Both the position numbers and the translations under genes were made by a program. 64,000 nucleotides of DNA from Algibacter mikhailovii. Its GTDB lineage: Bacteria > Bacteroidota > Bacteroidia > Flavobacteriales > Flavobacteriaceae. Within the stretch, counting starts at the first letter, position 1; each line of letters begins with the position of its first letter. The notes under the pieces are model-generated. The model saw only the letters and a program-made list of their open reading frames with translations. It did not search any database and was not told the origin of the DNA. The DNA is taken from contig NZ_BMWZ01000004.1 of the NCBI RefSeq assembly GCF_014651495.1, positions 434,001 through 498,000 of the forward strand. Reading direction: 5' to 3'. Positions 1 to 8,921 of this stretch are shown piece after piece.

Positions 1-1933
1 GTTTATACAATTCTGAAATAGCCATTTCCTTAAAGCCTAGTTTATTAACAAACTTCACCCAAAAACCGCCAACAAACGGCCATATTCCCCCATTGTGATA
101 ATGATTTGGTAGATTTAATAAGTTTACTGTATAGTATGGTCGCCAATCTGGATCTCCTGGACTTACTACAGGGTAAACATTGGCTACAGGAAACGGATCA
201 TTCACACCAACTCCTAGCATAAAACGAAAGGTTTGGTGCGCTTTTTCTGCGTCTATAGTGCCATGTAAAAAGGCTAGTACGTTACCGAAAACATCACATC
301 TCCAACTAAAATCAAAAGGTGTAGTTTGCGCAATTAAATAGGATGTATCCCCAAGAGTAAATTGCTTTTCGGCAAAAGAAACAGATTGAAATAATTGTTG
401 TTGTGTAGAAGGCCAAAAATTTTGAACAATCTCTTTTTTAATGACTTGAGACCAGCGAATGAACTCTCCTGCTTGCTCAGAATCGCCGAGCATTTCTAAC
501 ATACGCCCGAAACACACATTAGAGCGATACCAAAGAATTTCATCATAAAGAATATTATAACTTCTTCCAAATAAATCGGTCCAATCGCCTGCTTCTGGTA
601 TTTCTAACAAAGCATCATTATTACTATCATGAGCTCCTAGCCAGCGCATGGTTTCCTTTATATCAGAAATATATTTTCTAAGGAATTCAATATCCTTAGT
701 CACATTCACATACTCGTAAAACGCGATAACTACCCAAATACCACTATCAATAGAACAAATACCTCCTACCCCCGAGTAATCGGGAATATTATCTTTAATA
801 CGCACATTTGATGGAATTTGTCCGTTTCTAGAAATATGCTCAAATAAAGTTATAAGCGTTTGACGGGCACATTGATGTATCTCCTCATCCTTATAAATTA
901 AAGGCAAGGCTCCTATTACGGTTATGGCCCCATCACGCGCCCAAACACTATAATAATTTTCATCAGTACCATGAGCCACATTGTCTTTTATTGAACATGC
1001 CGAAAAACCTAAAGGTGTTATGTTCTTTTTTAAAGCATCAATAGCTTTTTTATAGCCTTCTCTAATAAAAGCGACCTTCTCATCCTCATCTTCATCAGCC
1101 ACATGACTTAATTCTTGCTTTATAAAAAAGTCATCAGTATGATCAACATTGCTTGCAATAATAGCGTCCTCAGAAAGTATTTCATAATAGACCAAACCTT
1201 CAATAATACCATCACTTTTCTCTTTTTCTGAATGATAAACTTGACGGTGCTTGGTATATTGGTACAACTCTTCGTGTGCATTAGCAACAACAATGCCTTT
1301 TACATCCCTTAAGTCAAACATGGCAGAGTCATTGCCACTATCACCAGCTACCAAAGTTTCGGATGACTTAATATCCAATTTCTTAAGTAACCACTGCAGG
1401 GCATTACCCTTATTTGCAAATTTTGGAAGTATATCTAAAAACTTGTCACCAGAATACACAACATTAATATCCATATTGGCATTCACAAAACCCTGTTCCA
1501 CACTTTCAATAGAGGCTACAGTAGCATTATGAAAGAAGTAACTCCGTTTATATGAATGCTGAAATTTAGTTGGCTGTTCACTAATGGGGTGCTCTATATT
1601 CTTTATAACCTCTTCAACGGCCTCCAAATTCCATCCGTCATCTAAGACATCATTAAATTCTTTGACCAGACTTTTTGTTTTGAAATTATAAATATGTGTA
1701 CCAACACCCGAAATAATATAGTCTGGCTCAGGTAGAACACGCGTCTCAATGAGGTGGAGCACATCATCAATTAATCGACCAGTATTATAAGTTAATAATA
1801 CATCCTTGGAAGGCTTATACTTTTTCCAAACTTTACGAAAATTACTCTTATACGTATGAAAGTCTATTAATGTGTTATCAATATCAAAAGACAAGAGCTT
1901 TATAGCACTCTTCTTGGCAAGATTTGCATCCAT
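1..1933 (-). CDS. Sucrose-phosphatase-like HAD domain fused to an (alpha/alpha)6 glycosidase domain (3' end outside window)
   Basis: Translation from the ATG at 1933-1931 runs 644 codons to the window edge without a stop, so the C-terminus is missing. Residues 1 to about 260 form a HAD-IIB phosphatase: the nucleophile motif DIDNT at 17-21, a TGR motif, an SGVGT segment as in sucrose-6-phosphate phosphatases, and the acidic GDSGND motif. From about residue 300 the protein resembles the helical-barrel glycosidases related to amylo-alpha-1,6-glucosidase (GDE_C) and GH100 neutral invertase, with WARDG at 331-335 and HYHNGG at 611-616. Known for the families: the first domain removes phosphate from a disaccharide phosphate, the second cleaves a glucoside. 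Combining both in one chain suggests conversion of a sugar phosphate to free sugars, but the substrate is inferred. Transcribed alone; the next gene upstream on this strand is 225 bp away. Confidence 0.75.
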   Translation of the reverse strand, partial: MDANLAKKSAIKLLSFDIDNTLIDFHTYKSNFRKVWKKYKPSKDVLLTYNTGRLIDDVLHLIETRVLPEPDYIISGVGTHIYNFKTKSLVKEFNDVLDDGWNLEAVEEVIKNIEHPISEQPTKFQHSYKRSYFFHNATVASIESVEQGFVNANMDINVVYSGDKFLDILPKFANKGNALQWLLKKLDIKSSETLVAGDSGNDSAMFDLRDVKGIVVANAHEELYQYTKHRQVYHSEKEKSDGIIEGLVYYEILSEDAIIASNVDHTDDFFIKQELSHVADEDEDEKVAFIREGYKKAIDALKKNITPLGFSACSIKDNVAHGTDENYYSVWARDGAITVIGALPLIYKDEEIHQCARQTLITLFEHISRNGQIPSNVRIKDNIPDYSGVGGICSIDSGIWVVIAFYEYVNVTKDIEFLRKYISDIKETMRWLGAHDSNNDALLEIPEAGDWTDLFGRSYNILYDEILWYRSNVCFGRMLEMLGDSEQAGEFIRWSQVIKKEIVQNFWPSTQQQLFQSVSFAEKQFTLGDTSYLIAQTTPFDFSWRCDVFGNVLAFLHGTIDAEKAHQTFRFMLGVGVNDPFPVANVYPVVSPGDPDWRPYYTVNLLNLPNHYHNGGIWPFVGGFWVKFVNKLGFKEMAISELYK

Positions 1934-2158
1934 ATATAAAAAACATGATTTATCGTTTTACGTGAATTTCAACTAAAAAATCACAAAAAACGAACGATTA
2001 TTGACTTAATTTAGCCAAAAATTGCCCATAATCGTTAAAAATCGCTTTTATAATGTGTATGAATATTATTTTTAAGAGAATAACAAAATACCGGGTTGTA
2101 AATACATATAATAAAATTAAACGGCATTAAAATATGAATTTGAAAACCTTAAAACCTT

Positions 2159-3625
2159 CTAAATTCCATTTATAAAACTACCATATGGATCTTTAAACTG
2201 AATGCCTTCTGTAAATCTTTTTTTACTCAATTGCTTAAATTCAACCAATGCCCATAGCACAAATTCCTTTACAAAATAACTGTCTTGTTTTGACAAATTT
2301 GGTTGATATTCTCCCAATAAATCATTTAAAGGTGTGACGGAATCTAACAAATCCATATATTCCTTATCCCGTAAATCGTCCATAAGCTCAAAACCATCCT
2401 TTAAATTAAAAAACCAAGAAATAATATCGTCATAAGGACCTTCTTCATTCTGTTTTTTAAGTTTTTCAATGCCAGGAAAAAACTCTGGAAATAAACTTTT
2501 AACTGCCTCTCCTATTAAATTATAAGCCACTACGGCTGCGCCTTCTTGTTCGCCTTCATAAACCAACTCAACCTTACCCGTTATGGAAGGAATAATGCCA
2601 ACAAAATCTGATAAACGTAAGCATGTTAACCGATCTCCAGCAATCAATGCACGCCTTTCGGCTGTACTTAAGAGGTTTTCTAAAGCCGTTATACTCAACC
2701 GCGCACTTACGCCACTTTTAGCATCTATAAATTCTGATTCTCTAGCTTCAAAAACAACTTGCTCTAATAGATCTCTCGCTAAATCAGGAACAATAACAGT
2801 ACTCTTCTGACTTTCTACAATACTCGCCTCCTGCTGTGTTATCATTCTAGCTGTTTCTATATCTTCAGGGTAATGCGTTAAAATCTGCGAACCAATTCTA
2901 TCCTTAAGAGGTGTTACAATACTGCCTCTATTGGTATAATCTTCTGGATTTGCAGTAAACAAAAATTGAATATCGAGTGGCAACCTTAGCTTGAAGCCTC
3001 TTATTTGAATATCACCCTCCTGTAAAATATTAAAAAGTGCTACCTGTATTCTTGCCTGTAAATCAGGAAGCTCATTAATTACAAAAATACAACGGTTAGC
3101 CCTTGGTATCATCCCATAATGTATCACACGATCATCCGCATAACTCAGTTTTAAATTTGCGGCTTTTATTGGATCTACATCGCCAATAATATCGGCAACT
3201 GTAACATCTGGTGTTGCTAACTTTTCAGCAAAACGCTCACTTCTATGCAACCATGAAATTGGTGTTTGATCACCTTCCTTTGTAATAAGCTCTAAGGCAT
3301 ATCTGCTAATGGGGTTGAATGGGTCATCATTAATTTCTGAACCTTTAACATAGGGAATATATTCGTCTAACAAGTTTAACATTAGGCGTGCTAAACGTGT
3401 TTTTGCCTGCCCTCTTAAGCCTAATAAATTTATATTATGCCTAGACAATATAGCGCGTTCCAATTCCGGAATAACAGTGTTTTGATAACCATGAACACCT
3501 TCAAAAGTGGTTTCTTTGTCTTTTATCTTTTGAATTAAATTATCTCTCAATTCATCCTTGATTGTTTTACTCGTGTACCCAAATTCTTTTAAGTCACCTA
3601 AACTTTTTATATTTTCTATTTTCAT
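2159..3625 (-). CDS. MoxR/ChlI-type AAA+ ATPase
   Basis: A 488-residue AAA+ protein of the magnesium-chelatase ChlI/MoxR group. The P-loop is at residues 69-76 (GLRGQAKT), with Ala in place of the usual Gly before Lys. The Walker B region (FVINEL, 181-186) has Asn-Glu instead of Asp-Glu, and the polar sensor segment FTANPED is at about 223-229. These ATPases act as chaperones that remodel or insert cofactors into partners through a VWA-domain protein. The partner is the gene immediately upstream, with only 2 nt between them, so the two are one transcription unit. No chlorophyll or cobalamin genes are nearby, so a true magnesium chelatase role is unlikely. The client protein is unknown. Confidence 0.85.
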   Translation of the reverse strand: MKIENIKSLGDLKEFGYTSKTIKDELRDNLIQKIKDKETTFEGVHGYQNTVIPELERAILSRHNINLLGLRGQAKTRLARLMLNLLDEYIPYVKGSEINDDPFNPISRYALELITKEGDQTPISWLHRSERFAEKLATPDVTVADIIGDVDPIKAANLKLSYADDRVIHYGMIPRANRCIFVINELPDLQARIQVALFNILQEGDIQIRGFKLRLPLDIQFLFTANPEDYTNRGSIVTPLKDRIGSQILTHYPEDIETARMITQQEASIVESQKSTVIVPDLARDLLEQVVFEARESEFIDAKSGVSARLSITALENLLSTAERRALIAGDRLTCLRLSDFVGIIPSITGKVELVYEGEQEGAAVVAYNLIGEAVKSLFPEFFPGIEKLKKQNEEGPYDDIISWFFNLKDGFELMDDLRDKEYMDLLDSVTPLNDLLGEYQPNLSKQDSYFVKEFVLWALVEFKQLSKKRFTEGIQFKDPYGSFINGI

Positions 3626-3627
3626 AT

Positions 3628-4755
3628 TTATCCTCTAATTCTTTTTTTTCTATTTGTTTCATAATCTTCAAAAATCATTTCTCCAAGTCCTTTAAGACCA
3701 GTATAAAATGCTTTTCCTTGATTGGCATAAGTAAATTCTCTTACAAATTGCATGAGGTAGTTATCTTGTGCAATCATAAATGTTGTTATTGGAATGTGTA
3801 ACCTTCTCGCCTGTTGCGCCATGGCATAGCACTTATTCACTATATGGGTATCTAAACCCATGCTGTTTTTATAGTATTCGCCGTCAGGAAGCCTTAAACA
3901 ACTTGGCTTTCCATCTGTAATCATAAAAATTTGCTTGTTCGTATTCCGTTTTCGTCTCAGTAAATCCATAGCCAATTGCAAACCTGCTACTGTATTGGTA
4001 TGGTATGGACCAACCTTTAAATAGGGTAAATCCTTAATTTCTATTTGCCATGCATCATTTCCAAAAACAATGATATCCAGCGTGTCTTTTGGGTAACGCG
4101 TTGTAATGAGTTCAGCAAGAGCCATAGCCACTTTTTTGGCCGGTGTAATGCGATCTTCACCGTATAAAATCATACTATGACTGATATCTATCATAAGCAC
4201 CGTACTCATCTGTGATTTATGCATGGTTTCCTCAACTACCAAATCGGCTTCAGATAAAGTAAAATCACCAATACCATGACTAATTTGAGCGTTTTTTAAA
4301 CTCTCGGTCATAGACACCTTATCTAAAGCATCTCCAAACTGGTACCCCCTAAAATCTCCGGTATGTTCATCGCCAATACCAGGACTTTTACTTTTATGAT
4401 TACCTTGTCCGCTGCGCTTAATTTTTCCAAATATTTGATCAAGTGCCTGCTGCCTTATGGCACGTTCAGTCTTTGCTGTAATGGCCATTCCGCCATTGCC
4501 ATCAGGATCAATTTCTTCTTTAATAAACCCCTTCTTCTTTAAATCTTCAATAAAGTCTTCTAAGGTATATTCAGGAGTTGTTAGTTTATACTCTTTGTCT
4601 AATTCACGAAGCCAATCCATGGCTTCATCAAAATCACCCGAGGTGTGCGTTATAAGTTCTTTAAATATCTCAAATAGTTTATCAAAAGGTGATTGATGAG
4701 GCGCTTCATACTTTTTGAATACAAAACCCTTTCTTTTCTTTTTCTTATTATCCAT
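3628..4755 (-). CDS. VWA-domain protein, partner of the MoxR-type ATPase
   Basis: A 375-residue cytosolic protein with no signal peptide. The C-terminal half is a von Willebrand A domain with a complete metal-ion-dependent adhesion site: D190-x-S192-x-S194, T255 and D281-G. The N-terminal half is charged and helical (KKKKRK start, lysine-rich linkers). In MoxR and Mg-chelatase systems the VWA protein bridges the AAA+ ring and its client through the bound metal. First gene of a two-gene operon with the ATPase at 2159-3625. It diverges from the BNR-repeat gene at 4864 across 108 bp. Confidence 0.85.
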   Translation of the reverse strand: MDNKKKKRKGFVFKKYEAPHQSPFDKLFEIFKELITHTSGDFDEAMDWLRELDKEYKLTTPEYTLEDFIEDLKKKGFIKEEIDPDGNGGMAITAKTERAIRQQALDQIFGKIKRSGQGNHKSKSPGIGDEHTGDFRGYQFGDALDKVSMTESLKNAQISHGIGDFTLSEADLVVEETMHKSQMSTVLMIDISHSMILYGEDRITPAKKVAMALAELITTRYPKDTLDIIVFGNDAWQIEIKDLPYLKVGPYHTNTVAGLQLAMDLLRRKRNTNKQIFMITDGKPSCLRLPDGEYYKNSMGLDTHIVNKCYAMAQQARRLHIPITTFMIAQDNYLMQFVREFTYANQGKAFYTGLKGLGEMIFEDYETNRKKRIRG

Positions 4756-4863
4756 AGCGTTATAAAAATAGTGCTTTTCACAAACTTTATTCAGGCGTTA
4801 ACATTTATTTATACAATGACTTCATAAGTTTTTATTATTTTTATTCGACTAAAAAATAGCCAC

Positions 4864-7800
4864 ATGAAATACACCTACCTACTGATATCTCTTTTTATAT
4901 CAACAAGTTTATTTGCACAAAAATTAGAAATGGAATTATTTAAAGACATGACCCCTCGGAATATTGGTCCAGGAGGTATGTCTGGAAGAGTTACTGCCAT
5001 AGATGTTGTTAACAGTAATGAGGATATTATGTATGTTGGCACTGCCTCTGGCGGATTATGGAAATCTACATCGGGCGGTGTTAAATGGACTCCCATATTT
5101 GAAAAAGAGGCTACAGCATCGATTGGAGCGGTTGCCATTCAACAATCAAACCCAAGTGTTATTTGGGTGGGTACCGGAGAAGGTAATCCTCGGAATAGTT
5201 TAAATGGCGGTTACGGTATTTATAGATCATTAGATACCGGAAAAACTTGGACTTTAATGGGACTTGAACAGACGCGACATATTCATCGTGTTATAATAGA
5301 CCCAAATAATCCAGACATTATATATGCCGCAGCGATAGGATCACCATGGGGCAAACATCCTGAGCGTGGTGTTTACAAAACAACGGATGGTGGTAAAACC
5401 TGGAATAACATACTATTTATTAATAATAAAACGGGAGCGGCAGATTTGGTTATGGACCCAAAAAACCCTAATAAATTGATCGCCGCGATGTGGGAGCATA
5501 AGCGAGACCCTTGGTTTTTTAATTCAGGAGGGGAAGGTTCAGGGCTTCACATTACACATGACGGTGGTAATACTTGGAAAAAAATCACTGAAGACGACGG
5601 CTTCCCTAAGGGTGATTTAGGAAGGATTGGTATTGCCATTGCAGCTAATAAACCTGATGTTATTTACGCCCTTGTTGAGGCAAAAAAGAATGCACTCTAT
5701 AAAAGTGAGGATGGCGGTTTTAATTGGCATCTAGTAAATGATAAAAAAGACAAAGGAGACCGTCCATTTTATTATTCTGAAATTTATGTAGACCCACAAA
5801 ATGAAAATCGGGTTTATTCCATTTTCACGTATGTTAATGTCAGTCAGGACGGCGGAAAACATTTTAGTCAACTTATGCCAGCTTATAATACAGACCGCGG
5901 TGTACACCCAGACCATCATGCCTTTTGGATTCACCCATACCATGGAAATTTTATGATTGATGGTAATGACGGTGGCTTAAACATTTCTCATGATGGTGGT
6001 AAAACTTGGCGATTTATTGGTAATATACCTGTTGCTCAGTTTTACCATATTAATGTAGATAACGAGATTCCTTACAACGTTTATGGTGGCATGCAAGACA
6101 ATGGTTCTTGGAAAGGACCTGCCTATGTTTGGCGTCATCAAGGCATAAGAAATGCATACTGGCAAGAAATTTCATTTGGTGATGGGTTTGATGTTATTCC
6201 TGATAAAGAAGATTCAAGATATGGTTGGTCTATGAGCCAACAGGGCTCGGTTAGCTATTATGATTCTGAAACGGGTAATAATATTAAAGTACAACCTACA
6301 CACCCAGATCCCAATATACTTTTAAGGTTTAATTGGAACGCTGCCATAAGCATGGATCCTTATGACTACAACACGTTGTATTTTGGGAGTCAATTCGTTC
6401 ATAAATCTACCGATAAAGGCTTAACATGGTCTATCATTTCAGAAGATTTAACAACTAACAATCCTGATAAGCTTAATCAAAGAAATAGTGGCGGATTGAC
6501 AATTGATGCTACTGGGGCTGAAAACCACTGTACCATACTGGTCATTGAACCTTCGCCTATTGAAAATGATATGCTTTGGGTAAGTACAGATGACGGCAAA
6601 GTGCATATTACAAAAGATGGCGGTGATACTTGGACAGACGTTTCGCAAAACATTAAAGATCTTCCTAAAGGCAGTTGGATACCACAGATAAAAGCCTCTA
6701 ATAAAAACAAAGGAGAAGCATTGCTTATAGCCAATGACTATAGACGCTTTAATTATATGCCTTACGCGTATAGAACGACTAATTACGGTAAAACCTGGAA
6801 ACGAATAGTAGATGCCACTGATGTTAAAAGTTATGCCTTAGCCATAGTTGAAGACCCTGAAACTAGCAATCTTTTATTTTTAGGAACTGATGATGGTTTA
6901 TATGTCTCAATTGACGCTGGAACCAATTGGCAAAAATGGACTGAAGGCTTTCCAACGGTACCCGTAAAAGATTTAGTTATTCATCCACGAGAAAATGATT
7001 TAATTATAGGTACGTTTGGCCGTGCAGCTTGGGTTTTAGATGATATTCGCCCCTTACGAGAAATAGCGATAAATAACGAAGTTTTAAAAACAGAATTAAA
7101 ACTATTTACCCCGCCTGCTGCCTATTTAGCTGCCCTTCAAAGACCTTCTGGATCACGCTTTGGAGCAGATGCCATTTACAATGGTGATAATAGGAAAACA
7201 GGTGCTGAATTATCGTATTTAATAACCATTGACCAAAACGAGGCTTCTACAGTAACAGATAGTACTGAGACCGAAAACAAAGTGATTAAAAAAGATTCTA
7301 TCACATTAAAAATTTATGACGGTGATCGCTTAATTAGAACAAAAAAGGAAGTCGCTCCCAAAGCAAGTGGGCTACATAAAATACAATGGAAACTTAAGGA
7401 AAAAGGTCCAAAGAAAGCGACTCGAGAAATCTCTAAAACCAAAGAAGAACCTTCCGGTCTAAAAGTTAAACCTGGGAAATACAAAATTGTACTCCATTAT
7501 AAGGACCTTACATCCGAAGCTTGGATCACCGTAAAAAAAGATCCTAGGATTGAACAAACCCTTGCATCAATTAATGCCATTTATGAAAGCGGTAAAACTA
7601 TTGAAAGCATGCAAAAAACTATGGCCGATGCCCTAGAACAGTTGAATCAAAGAAAAAAAATAGCAAAAGATTTTAAAGTTCGTTTCCAGGAATTAGACAA
7701 GGAAAAATATAAAAAAGAAATTGAGGCTTCAAATGAAATAATAAAAGAAATAAATGCCGTCATAGACTTGTTTTTAGGAAAACAGGACAAAAGACAGGGC

Positions 7801-8040
7801 ATTGTAAGAAGCCCTATTCCTAATATAAATTCTAGATTAAAATCTGCCCGATATTATGTAGAAAGCCGAGTAAACGGCATCACAAAAACAGAAAACGAGT
7901 TGATTAAACAGGCAAAAGATGCTTTAGACCATGGTCTTGAAAAAACCAATACACTCATCAACACCTCATGGGATGCATATCAAGAGTTAATGGAAAACGT
8001 AGAAACATCTCCTTTCCAAACACTAAAAAGTTTTAAGTAA
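4864..8040 (+). CDS. Secreted BNR/sortilin-like beta-propeller protein
   Basis: A 1058-residue exported protein. The N-terminus is a signal peptide (lysine, hydrophobic stretch, cleavage after LFA). Residues 30-740 contain at least ten BNR-type repeats of the form S/T-x-D-G-G-x-T-W (for example TTDGGKTWN, THDGGNTWK, SHDGGKTWR, TKDGGDTWT), as in VPS10/sortilin-like and sialidase-like propellers. The last 300 residues are lysine-rich and helical, resembling the C-terminal region of the many WD40/YVTN/BNR-like 'glycosyl hydrolase' annotations in Bacteroidota. No sialidase catalytic Arg/Tyr/Glu set is evident, so hydrolase activity is doubtful. It is a single-gene unit followed by a strong terminator. 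Confidence 0.85.
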   Translation: MKYTYLLISLFISTSLFAQKLEMELFKDMTPRNIGPGGMSGRVTAIDVVNSNEDIMYVGTASGGLWKSTSGGVKWTPIFEKEATASIGAVAIQQSNPSVIWVGTGEGNPRNSLNGGYGIYRSLDTGKTWTLMGLEQTRHIHRVIIDPNNPDIIYAAAIGSPWGKHPERGVYKTTDGGKTWNNILFINNKTGAADLVMDPKNPNKLIAAMWEHKRDPWFFNSGGEGSGLHITHDGGNTWKKITEDDGFPKGDLGRIGIAIAANKPDVIYALVEAKKNALYKSEDGGFNWHLVNDKKDKGDRPFYYSEIYVDPQNENRVYSIFTYVNVSQDGGKHFSQLMPAYNTDRGVHPDHHAFWIHPYHGNFMIDGNDGGLNISHDGGKTWRFIGNIPVAQFYHINVDNEIPYNVYGGMQDNGSWKGPAYVWRHQGIRNAYWQEISFGDGFDVIPDKEDSRYGWSMSQQGSVSYYDSETGNNIKVQPTHPDPNILLRFNWNAAISMDPYDYNTLYFGSQFVHKSTDKGLTWSIISEDLTTNNPDKLNQRNSGGLTIDATGAENHCTILVIEPSPIENDMLWVSTDDGKVHITKDGGDTWTDVSQNIKDLPKGSWIPQIKASNKNKGEALLIANDYRRFNYMPYAYRTTNYGKTWKRIVDATDVKSYALAIVEDPETSNLLFLGTDDGLYVSIDAGTNWQKWTEGFPTVPVKDLVIHPRENDLIIGTFGRAAWVLDDIRPLREIAINNEVLKTELKLFTPPAAYLAALQRPSGSRFGADAIYNGDNRKTGAELSYLITIDQNEASTVTDSTETENKVIKKDSITLKIYDGDRLIRTKKEVAPKASGLHKIQWKLKEKGPKKATREISKTKEEPSGLKVKPGKYKIVLHYKDLTSEAWITVKKDPRIEQTLASINAIYESGKTIESMQKTMADALEQLNQRKKIAKDFKVRFQELDKEKYKKEIEASNEIIKEINAVIDLFLGKQDKRQGIVRSPIPNINSRLKSARYYVESRVNGITKTENELIKQAKDALDHGLEKTNTLINTSWDAYQELMENVETSPFQTLKSFK

Positions 8041-8061
8041 GAAAACAAGCATAGAATAAAT

Positions 8062-8091
8062 AAAAAAGACTCTAAAATTAGAGTCTTTTTT
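8062..8091. terminator. Bidirectional intrinsic terminator between the BNR gene and the Crp/Fnr gene
   Basis: The 8-bp inverted repeat gactctaa / ttagagtc (8068-8075 and 8078-8085) is flanked by A6 on the left and T6 on the right, so it works for both converging genes. It begins about 22 nt after the BNR stop codon. Confidence 0.9.
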
Positions 8092-8137
8092 ATTTTTATA
8101 CTTTATTACTGTGCAGATCGCTTTTAGATTTTAATCT

Positions 8138-8815
8138 CTATTCAACGCGTTTTAATCCTGCCAAGTCTTCAATTTTAATATACTTCCCAACAGTAGAAAT
8201 TAATTTCTCTTTTTTAAATTGTGAAAGTACTCTAATGGCAGATTCAGTAGCAGTACCTACAATATTCGCATAATCTTCACGAGATAATAGCACACTTAAA
8301 GTGCCATCTGGATTAGTACCAAAACTATCTCTTATATAGACCAAAGTTTCTGCTAAACGTTGCCTCACAGATTTTTGTGCCATATTAACAATAATATCAT
8401 CTGAATCTCTTAAATCATGAGCCATATCCTTTAACACCTCAAAAGAAAACTTTGAGTTCTTTTGTAAATCTGCAAAAATTTCACTTTTTGGAATAAAGCA
8501 AACCTCCATATCATTCAAAGCGATAGCCTGTAAATTAGAGGCCTCTTCGCTAATCAAAGAACGTTGACCAAGAAGTTGGCCTTTAACTACCATTTTAACA
8601 ATCTGATCTTTCCCGTTTTCACTTAATTTAGACAGTTTACAAATGCCCTCTTTAACACAAAAAACACCGTTTAATGTTTCTCCTTCATCAAAAATAATTT
8701 CGCCTTTTTTAATAATTCTTGATGTTTTGCATCCAGAAATACGCACAAGCTCATCTTTTGTAAGCGCTTTTAAAGAGTTAAACTGCTTAATTATACATTG
8801 TTCACATTTGCTCAT
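8138..8815 (-). CDS. Crp/Fnr-family transcriptional regulator
   Basis: A 225-residue protein with an N-terminal cyclic-nucleotide-binding-type beta barrel (about residues 20-120), a long dimerisation helix (about 125-155) and a C-terminal winged helix (about 165-215). The recognition helix carries E181 and R185 in the spacing that reads TGA half-sites in Crp and Fnr. Cysteines sit at 4, 7 and 29, with others at 53, 59 and 106. C4-x2-C7 near the N-terminus recalls Fnr's iron-sulfur ligands, but the third ligand is far away, so cluster binding is uncertain. The gene diverges from the cbb3 copper ATPase, and an Fnr-like palindrome lies between them at 8852-8865. The inferred role is an oxygen- or redox-responsive activator of the neighbouring cbb3 oxidase genes. 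Confidence 0.85.
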   Translation of the reverse strand: MSKCEQCIIKQFNSLKALTKDELVRISGCKTSRIIKKGEIIFDEGETLNGVFCVKEGICKLSKLSENGKDQIVKMVVKGQLLGQRSLISEEASNLQAIALNDMEVCFIPKSEIFADLQKNSKFSFEVLKDMAHDLRDSDDIIVNMAQKSVRQRLAETLVYIRDSFGTNPDGTLSVLLSREDYANIVGTATESAIRVLSQFKKEKLISTVGKYIKIEDLAGLKRVE

Positions 8816-8851
8816 AGGAATAAATTATAATAGCGTAAAAATAAATAAAAC

Positions 8852-8865
8852 ATGACAGATATCAT
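8852..8865. promoter_or_regulatory. Fnr/Crp-type operator upstream of ccoI
   Basis: ATGACAGATATCAT, an inverted repeat ATGA-N6-TCAT with the TGA-N6-TCA core bound by Crp/Fnr proteins. It lies 22 nt upstream of a -7 box at 8888-8895. The same arrangement occurs at three other promoters in this window. Confidence 0.7.
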
Positions 8866-8887
8866 ATTTAATTATTCATTAACTTAT

Positions 8888-8895
8888 CACTTTTG
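8888..8895 (+). promoter_or_regulatory. -7 box of the ccoI promoter
   Basis: CACTTTTG matches the Bacteroidota -7 consensus TAnnTTTG except at the first base. The operator centre is 36.5 bp upstream of its last G, which places it near -41.5 and replaces the -33 region. The expected start of transcription is around 8900, about 20 nt before the ATG. Confidence 0.55.
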
Positions 8896-8921
8896 TAATA
8901 GGTATAATTGAGCAAATTTTT

